The notes below the pieces were generated by a model. It made no database searches and was not told the DNA's origin. It saw only the letters and a list, made by a program, of their open reading frames with translations. Positions 1 to 12,463 of a DNA stretch of 64,000 nucleotides are shown here, piece by piece. The position numbers were made by a program, and so were the translations under genes. Positions within the stretch are counted from its first letter, which is position 1. Each line of letters opens with the position of its first letter. The DNA lies in assembly GCA_037976565.1 (NCBI GenBank), contig CP137683.1, forward strand, positions 902,637 through 966,636, in the 5' to 3' direction. This DNA comes from Mesocentrotus franciscanus (Eukaryota > Echinodermata > Echinoidea > Camarodonta > Strongylocentrotidae).

Positions 1-274
1 AAAATGTCTGGGTAGCTTCATAACAGCTTTAAGGCTCCGTATTACTATTTCATTTCCTCGCAACTGTTAATTCCACAGGGAAGACAGCGATGGGAAGTTT
101 TGATAAAGCTGCACAATCATAAATCGGCTCTCATCTTCTTTCGTAATGTATTTATTTCCACGAGAGTTGTCTTTGCTGTTTTTATATTATATGATGAATT
201 TGTATATATATGTTTATACAAATGTATATAATGAAACCAATAATTCAATTTGGATAATGCTTCGTCACGGCAAT

Positions 275-436
275 ATACAAATAATAATTAAAACAATTGA
301 AATAAAAATCCTTGAGAGTTCACCTCTTCACTATGACCGGTTTCAATTGTATTTCTTCAGATATTGAAACCAGTTATAGTGAACAAGTGAACTCACAAGG
401 ATATTTTATTTAAATTGTTTTAATTATTATTTGTAT
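275..436. mobile_element. Palindromic MITE (foldback element)
   Basis: The left arm ATACAAATAATAATTAAAAC and the text up to about 352 reappear as an imperfect reverse complement ending AATTATTATTTGTAT at 436. The arms include CTTGAGAGTTCACC versus GTGAACTCACAAG. The whole unit would fold into one long hairpin with a tiny loop and no coding capacity. Confidence 0.75.
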
Positions 437-522
437 ACCTATCTATATAATTTATATATACCAGAGAGTTCATCACTTGTCATTACTTTTATTCCTATTT
501 CTTAAAACCATATAAATGTAGG

Positions 523-701
523 TACAGTGAAATCTGTCTATAAAGACCACCCAAGGGAGACAAGAAAAGTGGTCTTTATAGGCAGGTGGTCTTTGTAGAC
601 AGGTGCCTATAGTACATGTTTCTATGAGAAACCATTTTCAAGGGAAATTTAAAAAATGTGGTTTTTGTAGACGGGTGTTCACTAAAGCAGGTTTGACTGT
701 A
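523..701. mobile_element. Short terminal-inverted-repeat MITE (TACAGTSAAAYCTG type)
   Basis: The left end TACAGTGAAATCTGTCTATA matches the reverse complement of the right end GCAGGTTTGACTGTA. The interior has repeated GTGGTCTTTATAGGC and GTGGTCTTTGTAGAC. The ends begin and finish with TA, as expected for TA-target (mariner-like) insertion. 179 bp, non-autonomous. Confidence 0.7.
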
Positions 702-1499
702 TTTTATAACGTATATATAATTCAGGGTTGAGATTATTGGATCGTTGTAACGAAAATACTAATTAGTAAACTACTGACCAATGTAATACATTATAGTAAA
801 AAAAAACATCAAATATATTATTGACTACAACCTTTCACTGTGCGATTAAAAAGGAAAAAATGTTGAAAACAGAACAATTGTGTTCTATCCAATTGAAAAT
901 CTCTAATCAATTATATGAAATTGTGCTTAGGCAATTCTGGCATCAGGTATGCGGAGCTGAATTAAGATTAATTCACAAAGGACATGGTCTTTTCTTTAAG
1001 TTTCAGTTCATGATAATACAGGATGCTATTGGTGCCTGAAGCAAAGTGAGTTGTCTCTCTGTTGTTTAGAATCTAATGCATCAAATAAGATACTCCAGGG
1101 ATTGAGCTCTGAAAAATCAAAGCACAATTCATCCTAAAGTGCACGTAAATGTTAAACTTAAGCATCAAGCATGAAATTTATCCTTAACAAGATAAGTAAG
1201 CTCCCAGCTAGTCGCATTTTGAAAAGAAGTGATACGAAAAGGGGATTGTAAATATAATAAGAAAATAAAACAAATATCCAAAAATTAAAACGCGAAGTTG
1301 AAGATAAATAGATTTTTAGAAACGCAAACCAAACCACGAGGGAAATAACTAGCCTAACCACACATCTTGTTGGCAGTATTACGTTAAATAGTGGCAGACA
1401 CTACCCCCCTCCTCGAGAAAAAAAACTAATACAGCTCATACGATTCGAGAATTTACAAATGTATTCAACAGATTATATTCTCTCCTAATATCCCAATAT
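702..1499. other. AT-rich DNA without recognisable gene
   Basis: The short frames at 821-1039 and 1158-1361 have no domain, no splice-site context and AT-driven composition. I see no repeat structure here. Confidence 0.5.
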
Positions 1500-1851
1500 A
1501 TTTTTAATTTGTAAATAGTATTTTCCTGCTTCTCTTGTTTATAACCATTATTTAGTAGTCAATAGATTTTATTATACTTATTTATGTTTTATATTTTTCT
1601 CAGTTCATTAGTTAGTTTAGTTTGTAGGCATTTTAATGTATGCAGTATTCTTATCTGACGAGTTTGTTCATTAAGAACATACTCATAAGCCACTCATGAG
1701 GGTACTTAATTCCACAAGCCTTGCTTTTAACCAAGGTCACCTTATCTTTCTATTGTATCGCCATATTCTGTCAACTTGTTATATTCATGTCATATTTGTA
1801 ATGTGTGTTATGAAAGAAAGATAAATAAAACTTGAAACTTGATGATTGTCA
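1500..1851 (+). mobile_element. Possible LINE 3' end followed by TAA-rich tail
   Basis: A low-complexity, non-coding AT-rich stretch ends in GAAAGATAAATAAAACTTGAAACTT and runs directly into a TAA/TGA trinucleotide tract. This arrangement resembles the 3' UTR and tail of CR1-type elements. There is no coding sequence to confirm it. Confidence 0.35.
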
Positions 1852-1852
1852 T

Positions 1853-1951
1853 AATGATAATAATAATAATATTAATAATAATACAAATACTACTACTACC
1901 AATAATAATAAATATAATGATAATAATGATAATAATAATATAATAATATTC
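1853..1951. repeat. TAA/ACT trinucleotide microsatellite
   Basis: Imperfect (TAA)n with ACT and TGA interruptions, adjoining the possible LINE tail. Confidence 0.85.
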
Positions 1952-2616
1952 CTCTTCGAATCAGTAACACTGTCTGAAAACATCATGCGTCTTTCGATCC
2001 TTCTTTTCCACAAAATATCAACGATCTAGTCTGCCCCCTCTCCTGCTGTTCACCTATGAAACGACGTCCCAACTTGGGTTTCAATTTGAAGGGCCCATAA
2101 TGGTGCTATGCGACATTTGTGGTGAGATTTTTAAGCTTCACCTGCAAACGGACTCATCGCTGTTTCAGAATCGCCATAGGCTATTTTGCGAGAGACGGAT
2201 TTTCTCGAATTAAACGTTTTATTTCAGGTTTATTGTTTTTCGGGTTGCAACGTAGCCATTCTCTCCAACAGATGAAGGTGGTGAGAATTTAAAATGAGAA
2301 GTTGCAATCGATGCTCTAGGAAATGATTGAATGATGCATGTTATTAGTGATAGAAAAAATATCCACCCTGTTACCTATCTTCATGTACATATATCTGCGA
2401 GTCCTTACACTGTCATTCTTAGAAAATTGCAAATGATAAAGCTTGCATAGTTGTGTCTGATTGGGGAACGATCCATGCCATAACCATGTATCGAGGACCT
2501 ATCATTTGGAATTGCCGAATGTTTTTAAAAGTAGGTTTAAAATAGCTAATCTTGCAAAGTCTAATTTGAACTTTTTTCTTCATTTATCTGTAATATTATA
2601 AGCAAGGCACTGTGTT

Positions 2617-2870
2617 GTGTATTTCTTTTTCTGTATTGTTTGTTGTTGTTGTCATGTCCTTGTAATCTGTTACTTTTTCTTTAGATGGGCCACTTATAAA
2701 GGTCACTTCCTTTCTGGCTGCTCCCTACCAAGCAACTTTCATATTATTGTACCGATGTATATACAAGGTACATGTATTACATTATTTTATGTAAAAATGT
2801 ATAGTTCTATGTATGTCTATTTTTTTTTAATTGCTTTGATGAAATAAAATTGAACTGAATTGAACTTAAC
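2617..2870 (+). mobile_element. Possible LINE 3' end with AATTGAA-type tail
   Basis: A T-rich stretch ends in GATGAAATAAAATTGAACTGAATTGAACTT. Similar AATTGAA tails appear at 10120-10142 (reversed), 48888-48912 (reversed), 51538-51555 (reversed) and 52590-52615. The recurrence in both orientations points to one dispersed retroposon family. Confidence 0.4.
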
Positions 2871-4240
2871 ACAAGACCATAAAAGCTGACTGGTTTCCCC
2901 AAAAGAAGATTCAGGTGAAAAACAGGTATTATTTTAAATTCTTCAACATCTGCAATGAGCCCCTGGAAAAGTGCAAAACATGACCCTTACGCACACCCCG
3001 CAATTTTTCACGCCTTGCTTACACCTCACACGAGCATACGGAGGGTTGGGAGAAAATTATACTTTTTTTCGGCGCATCCAGCATTCGTATCGCATGTTAA
3101 AAGGCGGAGTTTCTTTTTATACGGGCTAGCGCGTTTCCGAGTCCACCACCTCGATGTTTTAATTTCGGTAAATTGCACAAACATCCACATGGTCGTCTCA
3201 AGGCCATTCTAAATTAGGGAGTGGACATGTCAGACCCAATTTACTGATGAGCTGTCCAAAATATCTTCAAGAAGCAAAGGGAGGGGAAGGGGGCTTCCTT
3301 GCCATTACGTAATACGTGTATTTTGATTTTCCGTTGGCCAATTGTAAACTTGCCGACAGTAATTTTTAGATTTTCCGTGGGAATTTCGAAAAATGGGTTC
3401 CATAACCCTCATCACCCCTACAACGTCACACGGCTTGATGCACGGTCAATGTACTTCAGATCGAAGCAGTCAATGATACGAACACATTCGGACTTTATGC
3501 AGATGTACGGTCCGAGGATATTTTCACGGACGAGTATTTGAGTGGGGATGGTGGGACGTGGACACGATAATTGATATACGAACATTTCTTTCTTACATTG
3601 CCGTTAATTTCTAGTAAATAAAAGCTCAGTTGAAACATAATTGTTCAATTGGTTTAGACTAATCTGTCGTACAATTCTCAATATTTGCCCGTAATGTTTG
3701 CCTTGCTTCTTCACATCCCCCGAATACATTGTATGTGTCATAATTACGTCCATCTATTAAACTTGCATGTTTTCTAACGGAACATGATTTATGTGTGATA
3801 TACCATAGGGTATTGATATCGAGCTTGCGTTGATTTCTCGAAAATCTTTGCGATCGTGTTATAATCTTTAGAATCGTTGTTTAAAACCATTCCTACTCAA
3901 TGGTGTTGTCTTTCACAAGAACTTTCCCCTTTTCACAATGAGAAATGCAGCTGCTCTATACAGTTGGATCCTTTACTTTCTGTTGGTGTCTTTGTAATTA
4001 AAAGCTCCCTCCCCTCCTTGAAAACTCACACAAACTGCCCCGGCGTGTACATCAGGTATCTATTACACATCACAAAGTGTCCTCTACGTTTACATGACAT
4101 GAATGTTGATAACACTAAGTGTACAATTTCAATACGTTGTTTGGTTTGTCATGCAATGACCATAAACGTCTTATTTTCCACCCATTGCCGTCATGACTCT
4201 ACTTAATTGTGATTTATGATTGCTATTATTCAGGAGATCT

Positions 4241-4260
4241 TGATGATCATATGATCATCA
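4241..4260. repeat. 20-bp perfect palindrome
   Basis: TGATGATCATATGATCATCA is its own reverse complement. No neighbouring element explains it. Confidence 0.9.
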
Positions 4261-4831
4261 TTAGGGTCTCTGCACTCCAACCATGTATGATCAATACAGA
4301 GAGAAGGGAATTACTTTAAAGGTATAATGGTAAACAGAGATTAACCCATTGCCTATGTGAACCGGGTGGTTCCTGTATTAAGCCTATGGGCACTGGAGAA
4401 TTCGGTAGTCAGCGGGGAATGTTTCTAGGTAGGAAACATCATGTCAGGTGTATACAAAGGCATAAAGGCAATGACAGAACTGTTTTGATACAAACATGAA
4501 GGTAAATGTATTGCCTCATGCTTCAAAGTACACACGTATTATCCTAATATTCTAAAAAAGGTCATGGTGGATTCGGCTTCTACTTGAAGCTGGGCGGACA
4601 ATAAATCCCAAATACGTTCGCAGATCCTTAATGAATAATAAAAACTTGCCTCACCCGAATACTAATAACGAAAGAGAGGGACAGCGAAAGCTTAGTTACT
4701 AAACCAACATTCATTCTCCACGTCAAGGCGCCTCTGTCCCAATATCTTTCATACGGACTGCATAGCACGTAATTAATAAGACCATAGAAGTTATATGTGC
4801 TAGTAGAAGACAACTTCATATTTGCTTACGG

Positions 4832-5344
4832 AACATGTTCACATCTAATGAAGATTGTCCACCTAGTCGATACATTCCCCACACAAGGTTCAGATAGTAG
4901 GTAATATGACCTTGAAGTGTACTAGCGGCAACTTTGGTGACGTGACAATATCTGCCCAATCCATTCACTTTTCATGCCCCTTCCTAAAGTTTGCGCCGCT
5001 ACCAGCGCTCATTGAGATTGTAAAATGATATGTAAATAGATAGATATTAAGTAGATAAAGATGGATAAATGCTCTATTAATTTTTGAAAAATATCATTGC
5101 GGCAAAGATATGTTGCAATCATTTTGCAGTGATAATGTGGTAAAATACAGATTGTTAATCTGTATTGATGAAATTACAGATACTAAGAATAATATTTTAC
5201 CAAACATGTTCATTTCTGGTGTAGATAATCAAATGCGATACATTCCGAGAAATAGTTTCGTATGGTAGGTAATAATGATCTTGAAATGTAACAGCGGAAA
5301 AGTTCGGAAAGTGACAATATCTGCCAAATCCACTTAATTTTCAT
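4832..5344. repeat. Diverged tandem duplication (two about 143-bp copies, offset about 370 bp)
   Basis: Copy 1 (4832-4975) and copy 2 (5203-5344) share AACATGTTCA, CGATACATTCC, TAGGTAATA, GTGACAATATCTGCC and a TTTTCAT end, in the same order and orientation. The remaining bases are diverged. The DNA between them is unrelated AT-rich sequence. They could be two copies of an old transposon or a local duplication. Confidence 0.6.
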
Positions 5345-7000
5345 ATATCCATTTTTAAAATAGAAAACGTATTGCCCCTTACACGCGAGGTATCTTAAGA
5401 ATAGCGCTATTATCCGCGCTAAAAAAGCAATTCTCCAATACACCCGATATTGAAAACATTTTAGTTTTGCATTCAACTGTCAAACGATAAATAAATTCAA
5501 TTTAATTCATTTAATTTATTCACGTATCTTACACGAGCCAGTGAGCTGGTCCCTGATGCCCTCCGAGTCAGGCAAATATTACCCATGTGCCACGGGCTTG
5601 AAGTCAAAAGCTGGCCTAACTTGCGAAGCAAAATATTCTGGAAATGATTTATTAGCAGAGAATGAATGGAATGATAACACGGCTCTCTACACCCTCTGTC
5701 GAAATCAAGGGATGATTGGTATTCATAACTACTATACTCCTGAAGTGGAAAAGAAGGTCGTTCTGCTGAACCTTATCACAGGGAAAGAAAGTTTCTTATT
5801 TTTTATGTTTTTATGAATATTATAATTGAGATTGGTTCACTGTAAGAAGATCTATGTCGAGAAGGGAAATGTCATCACGTTAAGGTAACTGTGAGGAAAT
5901 GCATATAAAGTAAATAAGTTTACTTCGACATGTAATGATTGTGTTAGTTTTGAAGTCAAACAAACAATAACGACACAAACTTCTTTCCTCCAGTCAGCCC
6001 CTGAAAGATGCAAGTCGGTCTCAGGCTTACCGTCTTTAAACATCCTATAATATCAGATGACAACAATTTTGAGAATTCTATAAATAATGATCGCTCGTTT
6101 TTCCTTATCTTTCTATTCATACTTTGTTGTGGTGAGATGAGGGGGCGTTTGCCCCAAACACTTAACATTAATACTAGAAGTGATGGCGTCTTGATACAGA
6201 GCTTCTTGAGCAGGTGCCTGTCAATCTTTCCTGCCTTTTGAATCTCATTTTGAATGAATCTACCGACGGCAAAGATTTGAGATACACAGGAAGTTGATCC
6301 CATACCCTTGAAAGAAGCGATGTTGTTGCCGAATGACGTGATAGAGCTCACCAGGTATACTTGATACCTCTGTCAGATCAACAAGACCGATACCGAACCG
6401 ACAACAGACCCAACACAAATTCAAATTTACACCAATAGCCCCAAATCATTCAGTTTAGAATCGGTGAAATCACTTTTGCATGCATGCGGTGTGACAGAGG
6501 TACAGAGTGGTGTGTGAGAACGGAGCAATGGTATCAGACAATCATCTAATAACATTTATTGATTGAATGCACGATGCACAAAATGAAAACCTTTTCTCGT
6601 CGGGGATACATGCATAATCTGATGAGAAAGCGCGAGTAGCACAACGGGAATCACGTTACATGATAAACAGTACAAGGTCCATACGATAACCTTTGCCTCT
6701 ACATTGGCGCTGAGTTTGGCAAGTATGTTTGTCTTATGGCATGTATAATTTCTTAGTCCAAAGAAAATAAGCAAAGCGGACAAGTGAGATATAATTATGG
6801 TCAGCGATGAAAATGGGGAACAAGGGGTGTCTTTCCCCGGAAACCATCCATCGTCGAACAGGCTTTAACCTTGTGAACATTGCATGACAACGCTGTAGAA
6901 AATGGCCTTATCCGCCATCAGATCACTGCCGGTGAAAGACGTCAGACTGATGATCTCGGTTGACCTTGGAAAGTTCATTGAGATATAAGAATGGGTAGAC
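5345..7000. other. No recognisable gene
   Basis: The longest frame is 131 codons on the minus strand (5956-6351). Its sequence does not resemble a family I recognise and lacks splice-site framing. The 91-codon plus-strand frame at 5541 is also unassigned. Confidence 0.45.
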
Positions 7001-7066
<66 letters not shown>

Positions 7067-7098
7067 GGATATACAGAGAGAGAAAGAGAGGGGGAGTG
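7001..7098. repeat. (GA)n microsatellite
   Basis: Long GA run from about 7001 with interruptions to 7098. Further GA-rich tracts lie at 7968-7999 and 8155-8226. Confidence 0.92.
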
Positions 7099-7189
7099 GT
7101 AGGGAGGAGGAGCGTGGATAAACAGACGGATGGTTCAGGCTTATAAAGTTTGTTATTGATTTCCTCAGGCCCCTCTGTCATATCCATAA

Positions 7190-8193
7190 ATTAAAGAGGG
7201 AGAATCTAAGGTCACTTCATCTCCCTTCCCCTCTCTGAACTACCTTGAAGATGCCATTGGACCACATCGCGAGAGCGGTTATGAAAGATGGCCACACATG
7301 CCTTTTTTCCGATCCATTTGACTCGGCGGTTTGGCCACACCTGCAACTTCGTTCGACCGTCGACTACGTTGTTTATCTATCCTGTAACGGATGCCGAGTC
7401 GCAGTTATTGACTCCTGATGACAAAAGAGAAGTGTGTCGTGATAAACCGTGAGGGAACATGTTCTTGACATTGCAAATTAGGGAATGATTGCTTTTCATT
7501 ACTTCCTATGTGTCTCAAATACGGTATTATGACAAGGGCGTCTCAAGTATCAACATATCAATATGTGTTGTAATTAGTGGCGTATCTAGAAATTATGTCG
7601 CTTGTGTTCACCCCTTTTGCATCGGAATGACTATAAACCTTTTGCAGTTTATTTACGGCTCGCGGCGCAGTCGCCCTTGACATAAGGGGATGATGTGGTC
7701 ACCAGATGGATACTTTTAAAGCATTGGTATGGCTTAACACGTTTTTTTTTAAGGAAGACGTCCGTATATTAATTTTACTGGTCATAATTACGCAAATAAA
7801 AAAGTGTAAGAAATGCAATTTTCAGCTAAATTTTCCCAGTGCTATTAATAATTATAATAATACATATACAATCATTTCTAGAGGAAGTGTTAACAACGAC
7901 GGGGCAGCCTTAGGTGGATAAACATGGGAAATATAGATATAGATAATACAGGCAAAATGTATTGACGGAGAAAGAGAGAAAGAGAGAGAGAGAGAGAGAA
8001 AGCGAGATCATATAAAAATCAATGGACAAAGAGTGTGAGCTACAGAAATTTGTGGGGACGGATAGAAATTGAAAGGGACATACATGTGTAGATAGAAAAT
8101 AGAATTTGCAAAGAGACGGAGATACTAAAAGAGATTGAGTTGCAAGCGAAGAAAAGGGGAAAGAAAGAGAGAGTAAGAAAGAGAGAAAGAGAA

Positions 8194-8224
<31 letters not shown>

Positions 8225-10119
8225 TATACAGACAGACAGTGAGGGGAGGGGTAACGCATATAAGAAATGAATTAAAAGAAAGACACTATAAGTATTTGAA
8301 TCTCAGGGCAATACCTTTTCACCTTTCATCTTGGCTTCAAAGCAGCCATCCTATCTTCAGGTTCGAGGAAACCCTCACATTATTTCCATTTCCTACCCTC
8401 TTTAAAATCGATATTTGATTGCATTTTACAAACCATAGGGCATTGTACCTTTAGTCGCCTTTCTAACATGTCTAGCCAGACCCCCAAAATGTATTCGACC
8501 CTTTATAATGGTAAGCCTGCAGAGTCGGGGTTAAGCTCTTCGTCGCCTGCTTAGAAGTTACTCCCCTATCATGCATAAGGAACACAAAAAGGAAGCACTG
8601 TTTCATATCGATAATTATAGTTTTTGTTATGCTTTGATGCGTAAACATATGGCTCTTTAATAATGTTATGTAATACAAAAAGATAAGTCTAGGATGGGGG
8701 ATTGAAATATAAATATATAGGTATTTCGGTTTGTCGAGTGGATAGTTGTAAACTAAAATGTTGATACAAAGATAGAAGGAGGTCATCCCCATCTCTTTCC
8801 AATGGGACTTTACTCTCTCGCAAACGTAGCAAGTGTCTTAGCAATTCTCAATTTCCGGATCAGGATCTTATAAGAACCGAAATCCTCATCATCTGGATAC
8901 ACATTATTACTGGATATAGACACAATTACTGGATTACACCTGTGAAGTGTATCGCATTTATTGAACGCGATCTGTCCATCATACGGCTGTCACCTGTCTC
9001 ATCTTCTACCTAATAACCCAATGACATCGCCAATCCAAGTTCAAACCGACCGATAATTGACTAATCCTTGCTCGATGTGGGATAATGTCATTTTCTGTTG
9101 CTTGGCCTATTTGTCAAGTCGGTGTCTTGTTGATGTAACTTGGGTATTGAAGAGAAAAAAACCACCACAATTGATTGGAGGTAATAAAATGCAGATACCA
9201 AATCAGGAAAGTATTTTTTTTATAGAAAATCACATGATGGAAGTAGCATTTTAAGGCAATGCTTTGAATTGGTGTCTCGTTTGTTTTCCTTTGTAAGTTA
9301 CCCTCCTTTTTCTCATAGGAATTCTATTAATTTTAATGAAGGAGTGTATTAAGTGCATTTTGAATGACTCAAAATTGCCAGTTGCCTAAAATTGCAATTT
9401 TTAACCTTAACATTTTTTGCTGCATTTACGTATATTTTCTGACACTAATTTCTTGTTTTGTTGAAACTAGCTCATTAATAAGAAGGAAACTTCCCCTTTA
9501 AGTGTCCGTTACAAAAGAGCCACTCCATGTTGGATCGTATGTTGTCAATACGTGAACAGTGATTGATTAGATTATTGCAAAATCATAGCTGATAGTTTTT
9601 TTCGTTTCTTTGAGAAACGAAACATCATATATTCATAATTTGTTGCTTCTTGCACGAGGCGACAGTGTTTCCTTTCATATATTCTCCCGAAAGAAATCCA
9701 TGTCACAAGTCCATGTTATAAGCATCATTTAATTATTTAGATTAGAAAATGAGGAGAGTGATATTGCATGTTTACGAATTCCAAAGGGGATGCTTGAAAA
9801 AGATAACAAATTCATATAAACAAAGACCATATTGCGGAAACTATGTTATCTTTCAGGTTGAGTAGAATGACAATATTTTTTATTTAAAAATTAAATTGCT
9901 CAGAATAAACACTAAACAATAGCGTAAATTTTAGCACAGATTTTGAATTTTGATTCTTTTTAATGACAATTAGCATTGTGTTTCTAACATAGAATATTAG
10001 ATAGTTTTCAGAATACTGCCCCTTTATTATCATTAATGATGACTCTCATTGATTGGAAAGTGACTCGTCAACAAAATGAACATCTTAAGTCTTGTTAGGA
10101 AAATCAACATCTTAACTCA
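7190..10119. other. Gene-free AT-rich DNA with GA tracts
   Basis: Only short unsupported frames. No inverted repeat or coding signature seen apart from the GA tracts listed. Confidence 0.5.
7968..8230. repeat. GA-rich tracts
   Basis: (GA)n at 7968-7999 and an imperfect GA/GAAA tract at 8155-8226, with ordinary AT-rich DNA between them. Confidence 0.85.
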
Positions 10120-10330
10120 CTGTAATTCAATTCAATTCAATTCTCATTTATTTCATTCTCGGTTAAAAATTACATCGATACAAAAGATACAAAATAATTC
10201 ATAAACATATTTAGAAAATGAAGTGGGGAACTATATAAATAAAGCCCATAGGCCTTGTACAAGCGTAGTTCCCAAAGCATTCATAGCATAATGTAAAGCA
10301 AAGATAACAAACAAAAACAACAAAAAACCA
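10120..10330 (-). mobile_element. LINE-like 3' tail, reversed, starting with (AATTC)n
   Basis: (AATTC)n is followed by CTCATTTATTTCATTCTC and by text with AAAGCCCATAGGCCTTGT. This is the reverse complement of the AATTGAA-tailed 3' ends listed at 2617-2870 and 52480-52620. No coding part remains. Confidence 0.45.
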
Positions 10331-10463
10331 AAAGAAAAACACATAACAAAATCGGATACCATGTAAATTCTATTGAAATTGGTGTTGAATTGACTTCACT
10401 GTACAATAGTTATTCCTTTTTTTATAATCAAAACATAATTAAGAGTATAATTAAATAATATAT

Positions 10464-11787
10464 ATGAACAACTTTGGAGCATATTACACATTATGTGTCA
10501 TTCATGGTGGAAAAGTAACTGCTATGATACTCCTTGATTTGTCTTCCGCCTTTGACACTGTTAACCACACTGTTTTGGTTAATACCCTCATGTCACTCGG
10601 TGTTAAAGGTCAAGCCCTGGAATTGTTGAAATCATACCTGTCATGCCATTCTCAAGCTGTCTTGATGAACGGCTGCCTTTCAGATTTTGTACCACTTACA
10701 TGCGGTGTTCCGCAAGGCTCTGTGGGCGGGCCCACCATGTTCTCTTTATATTTAACCGGATTGAAGAATATTTTTCATCAGCATTCTCTTTCTTATCATG
10801 TATATGCTGATGATATTCAAATATATACTTCTTTCAAACCCAATCAGAGCATTGCAGCCAGCGCTATCCACAACATTGAGAATTGTGTACAAGATGTTCA
10901 TAATTGGTTGAACTCACATTCACTAAAACTAAATCTCGCCAAATGCGAATTTGTAATGTATGGTTCTAAGACTCAGTTAGAGAAGATTTTATTCACTTCA
11001 ATTACTCTTGCTGGACATGAAACTATACCTTATCCAATGCATGTCGCAACCTTGGTGTGTTTTTCGACTCAAATATGACAATGTCTACACAAATTCAATA
11101 TGTCTCAAAATCAGTACGCTATCAGTAACGCAATTTAGGTTTTATTCGTAAATATCTTAACCGTAGTGCCATTGAGAAAATTACTCATGGGTTAATCTCA
11201 TCTCGCTTGGATTTTGGTAATGGCCTTTTGTTTGGTTCGCCTCACAACCTACTCGCAAAATTACAAAAATTACAGAATGCTGCTGCTCGTGTCGTGACCC
11301 TCTCCTACCAGTACAGTCACATCACACCAGTCCTCAAATCACTTCATTGGTTGCCCGTAGAAGAACGTGTTGTTTTCAAGATTATTTTGTTATTATTTCA
11401 CTCTATACATGGCTCTGCTCCGCATTACAACATCGGCTTGATCAAGCATTACATTCCCTCTAGACAGCTACTTTCTCAAAACTCCGACTTACTTGTTATT
11501 CCTAGGGTTAAAACAAAGTGGGGGGGGGCGAACCTTCGCTCATGCTGGGCTTTCATTGTGGAATACTCTCCCTCAATGGATTAAAAATAGCAGTTCTGGT
11601 GAAGCGTTAAAAAAACAATCTTAAGAAATATCTGTTTAATTTAGCCTCTAACTGATTTCCACTACCTTTTATGTCTGTACCTTCCCTATTGCACTTTTGT
11701 ATATATTTATCATGTATTTCATCTTTTGCACAAGCTGCGCTTTGAGCATTTGATTGTCAAGTGGATTTGGCGCCTTACAAATCTTAT

Positions 11788-11830
<43 letters not shown>

Positions 11831-11834
11831 ATCA
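10464..11834 (+). mobile_element. 5'-truncated, decayed non-LTR retrotransposon (CR1/L2/Rex-like) with reverse transcriptase core
   Basis: The frame 10464-11078 carries reverse transcriptase blocks: LDLSSAFDTVNH, CGVPQGSVGGP and the catalytic YADD (YHVYADDIQIY), then a run typical of the thumb region. The frame breaks near 11040-11080 and an in-frame stop follows near 11125. It resumes at about 11150-11584 with LQKLQNAAARVV and HITPVLKSLHWLPVEERVVFK, the C-terminal signature of CR1/L2/Rex-type ORF2 proteins. A G run at 11520-11528 lies near the last break. The copy ends with a GCGCCTTACAAAT-type tail and a (TTA)n tract (11789-11830), typical of LINE 3' ends. No endonuclease domain is visible, so it is 5' truncated and inactive. 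Confidence 0.85.
11789..11830 (+). repeat. (TTA)n microsatellite tail of the LINE copy
   Basis: About 14 uninterrupted TTA/ATT units directly follow the LINE 3' end. Short-period tails are characteristic of CR1/L2-type elements. Confidence 0.85.
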
Positions 11835-12416
11835 ATGAACCAATTTGACGAACTGAGAATATGGGAGCTAGGCTATTTAAAAAAGACTAAATTTGTAAGA
11901 TATTATTAAGTGAACAGTGTCAGTGGTATACAGAAAACAAAATAATCAGCCTAAAGAACTTCTTAAAGAGAGACAGGGGGGGGTGAAGTTATGAGTGATA
12001 AGTGTATACATAAATGGTGTATCGCATATTTCCATCAGCTATAGATGTGTGCGATCTATGTTTGTCTTCATATCGCCGCTACTCATCTCACTTCTCATCA
12101 TAACTGAAGGTAACAGTTGCCCGTGCAATAATCGTAATCGTAAGGCGATTCACGGAAAGCGATGGGAACAAATTTTGGAGGTAAACAATAGAACAACAAT
12201 TAGTTTACCCTGTTTGTGTGTATGGCAGGGCAAAATACCCTTCTACAAATTGATGCGGAAAGGCGTGTGTGCGTATTGCGTTTGTGTCCGAAGGTGTGCG
12301 TTTGTTGTTGATCTCTGGATGTGGTGCGTTGTAAATGTAATAATACATTTTGAATTCTGTTTAATTATAGGAAACTGATAGAGTTCAAAATATATTTGTA
12401 TATTTTGTAAATCTTT

Positions 12417-12463
12417 ATGAAAATACACCGACAATTGTCAATTTGATAATCGGTATTTTCATG
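12417..12463. repeat. Short imperfect hairpin
   Basis: TTATGAAAATACACCGACAA and GATAATCGGTATTTTCATGA are inverted copies around an AATTGTCAATT centre. Confidence 0.6.

Larger units (their letters stand above)
2041..4831. other. Non-coding stretch except for the LINE tail and palindrome listed
   Basis: Mixed-composition DNA. 2880-3560 is slightly more GC-balanced than its surroundings but gives only short frames (85 and 80 codons) lacking any motif. 3877-4206 is a 109-codon frame without a domain. Nothing supports a gene. Confidence 0.5.

Noticed and set aside
5956..6351. 131-codon minus-strand frame as a possible exon
   Set aside because: Non-repetitive, but no recognisable motif and no flanking splice signals that I could defend.
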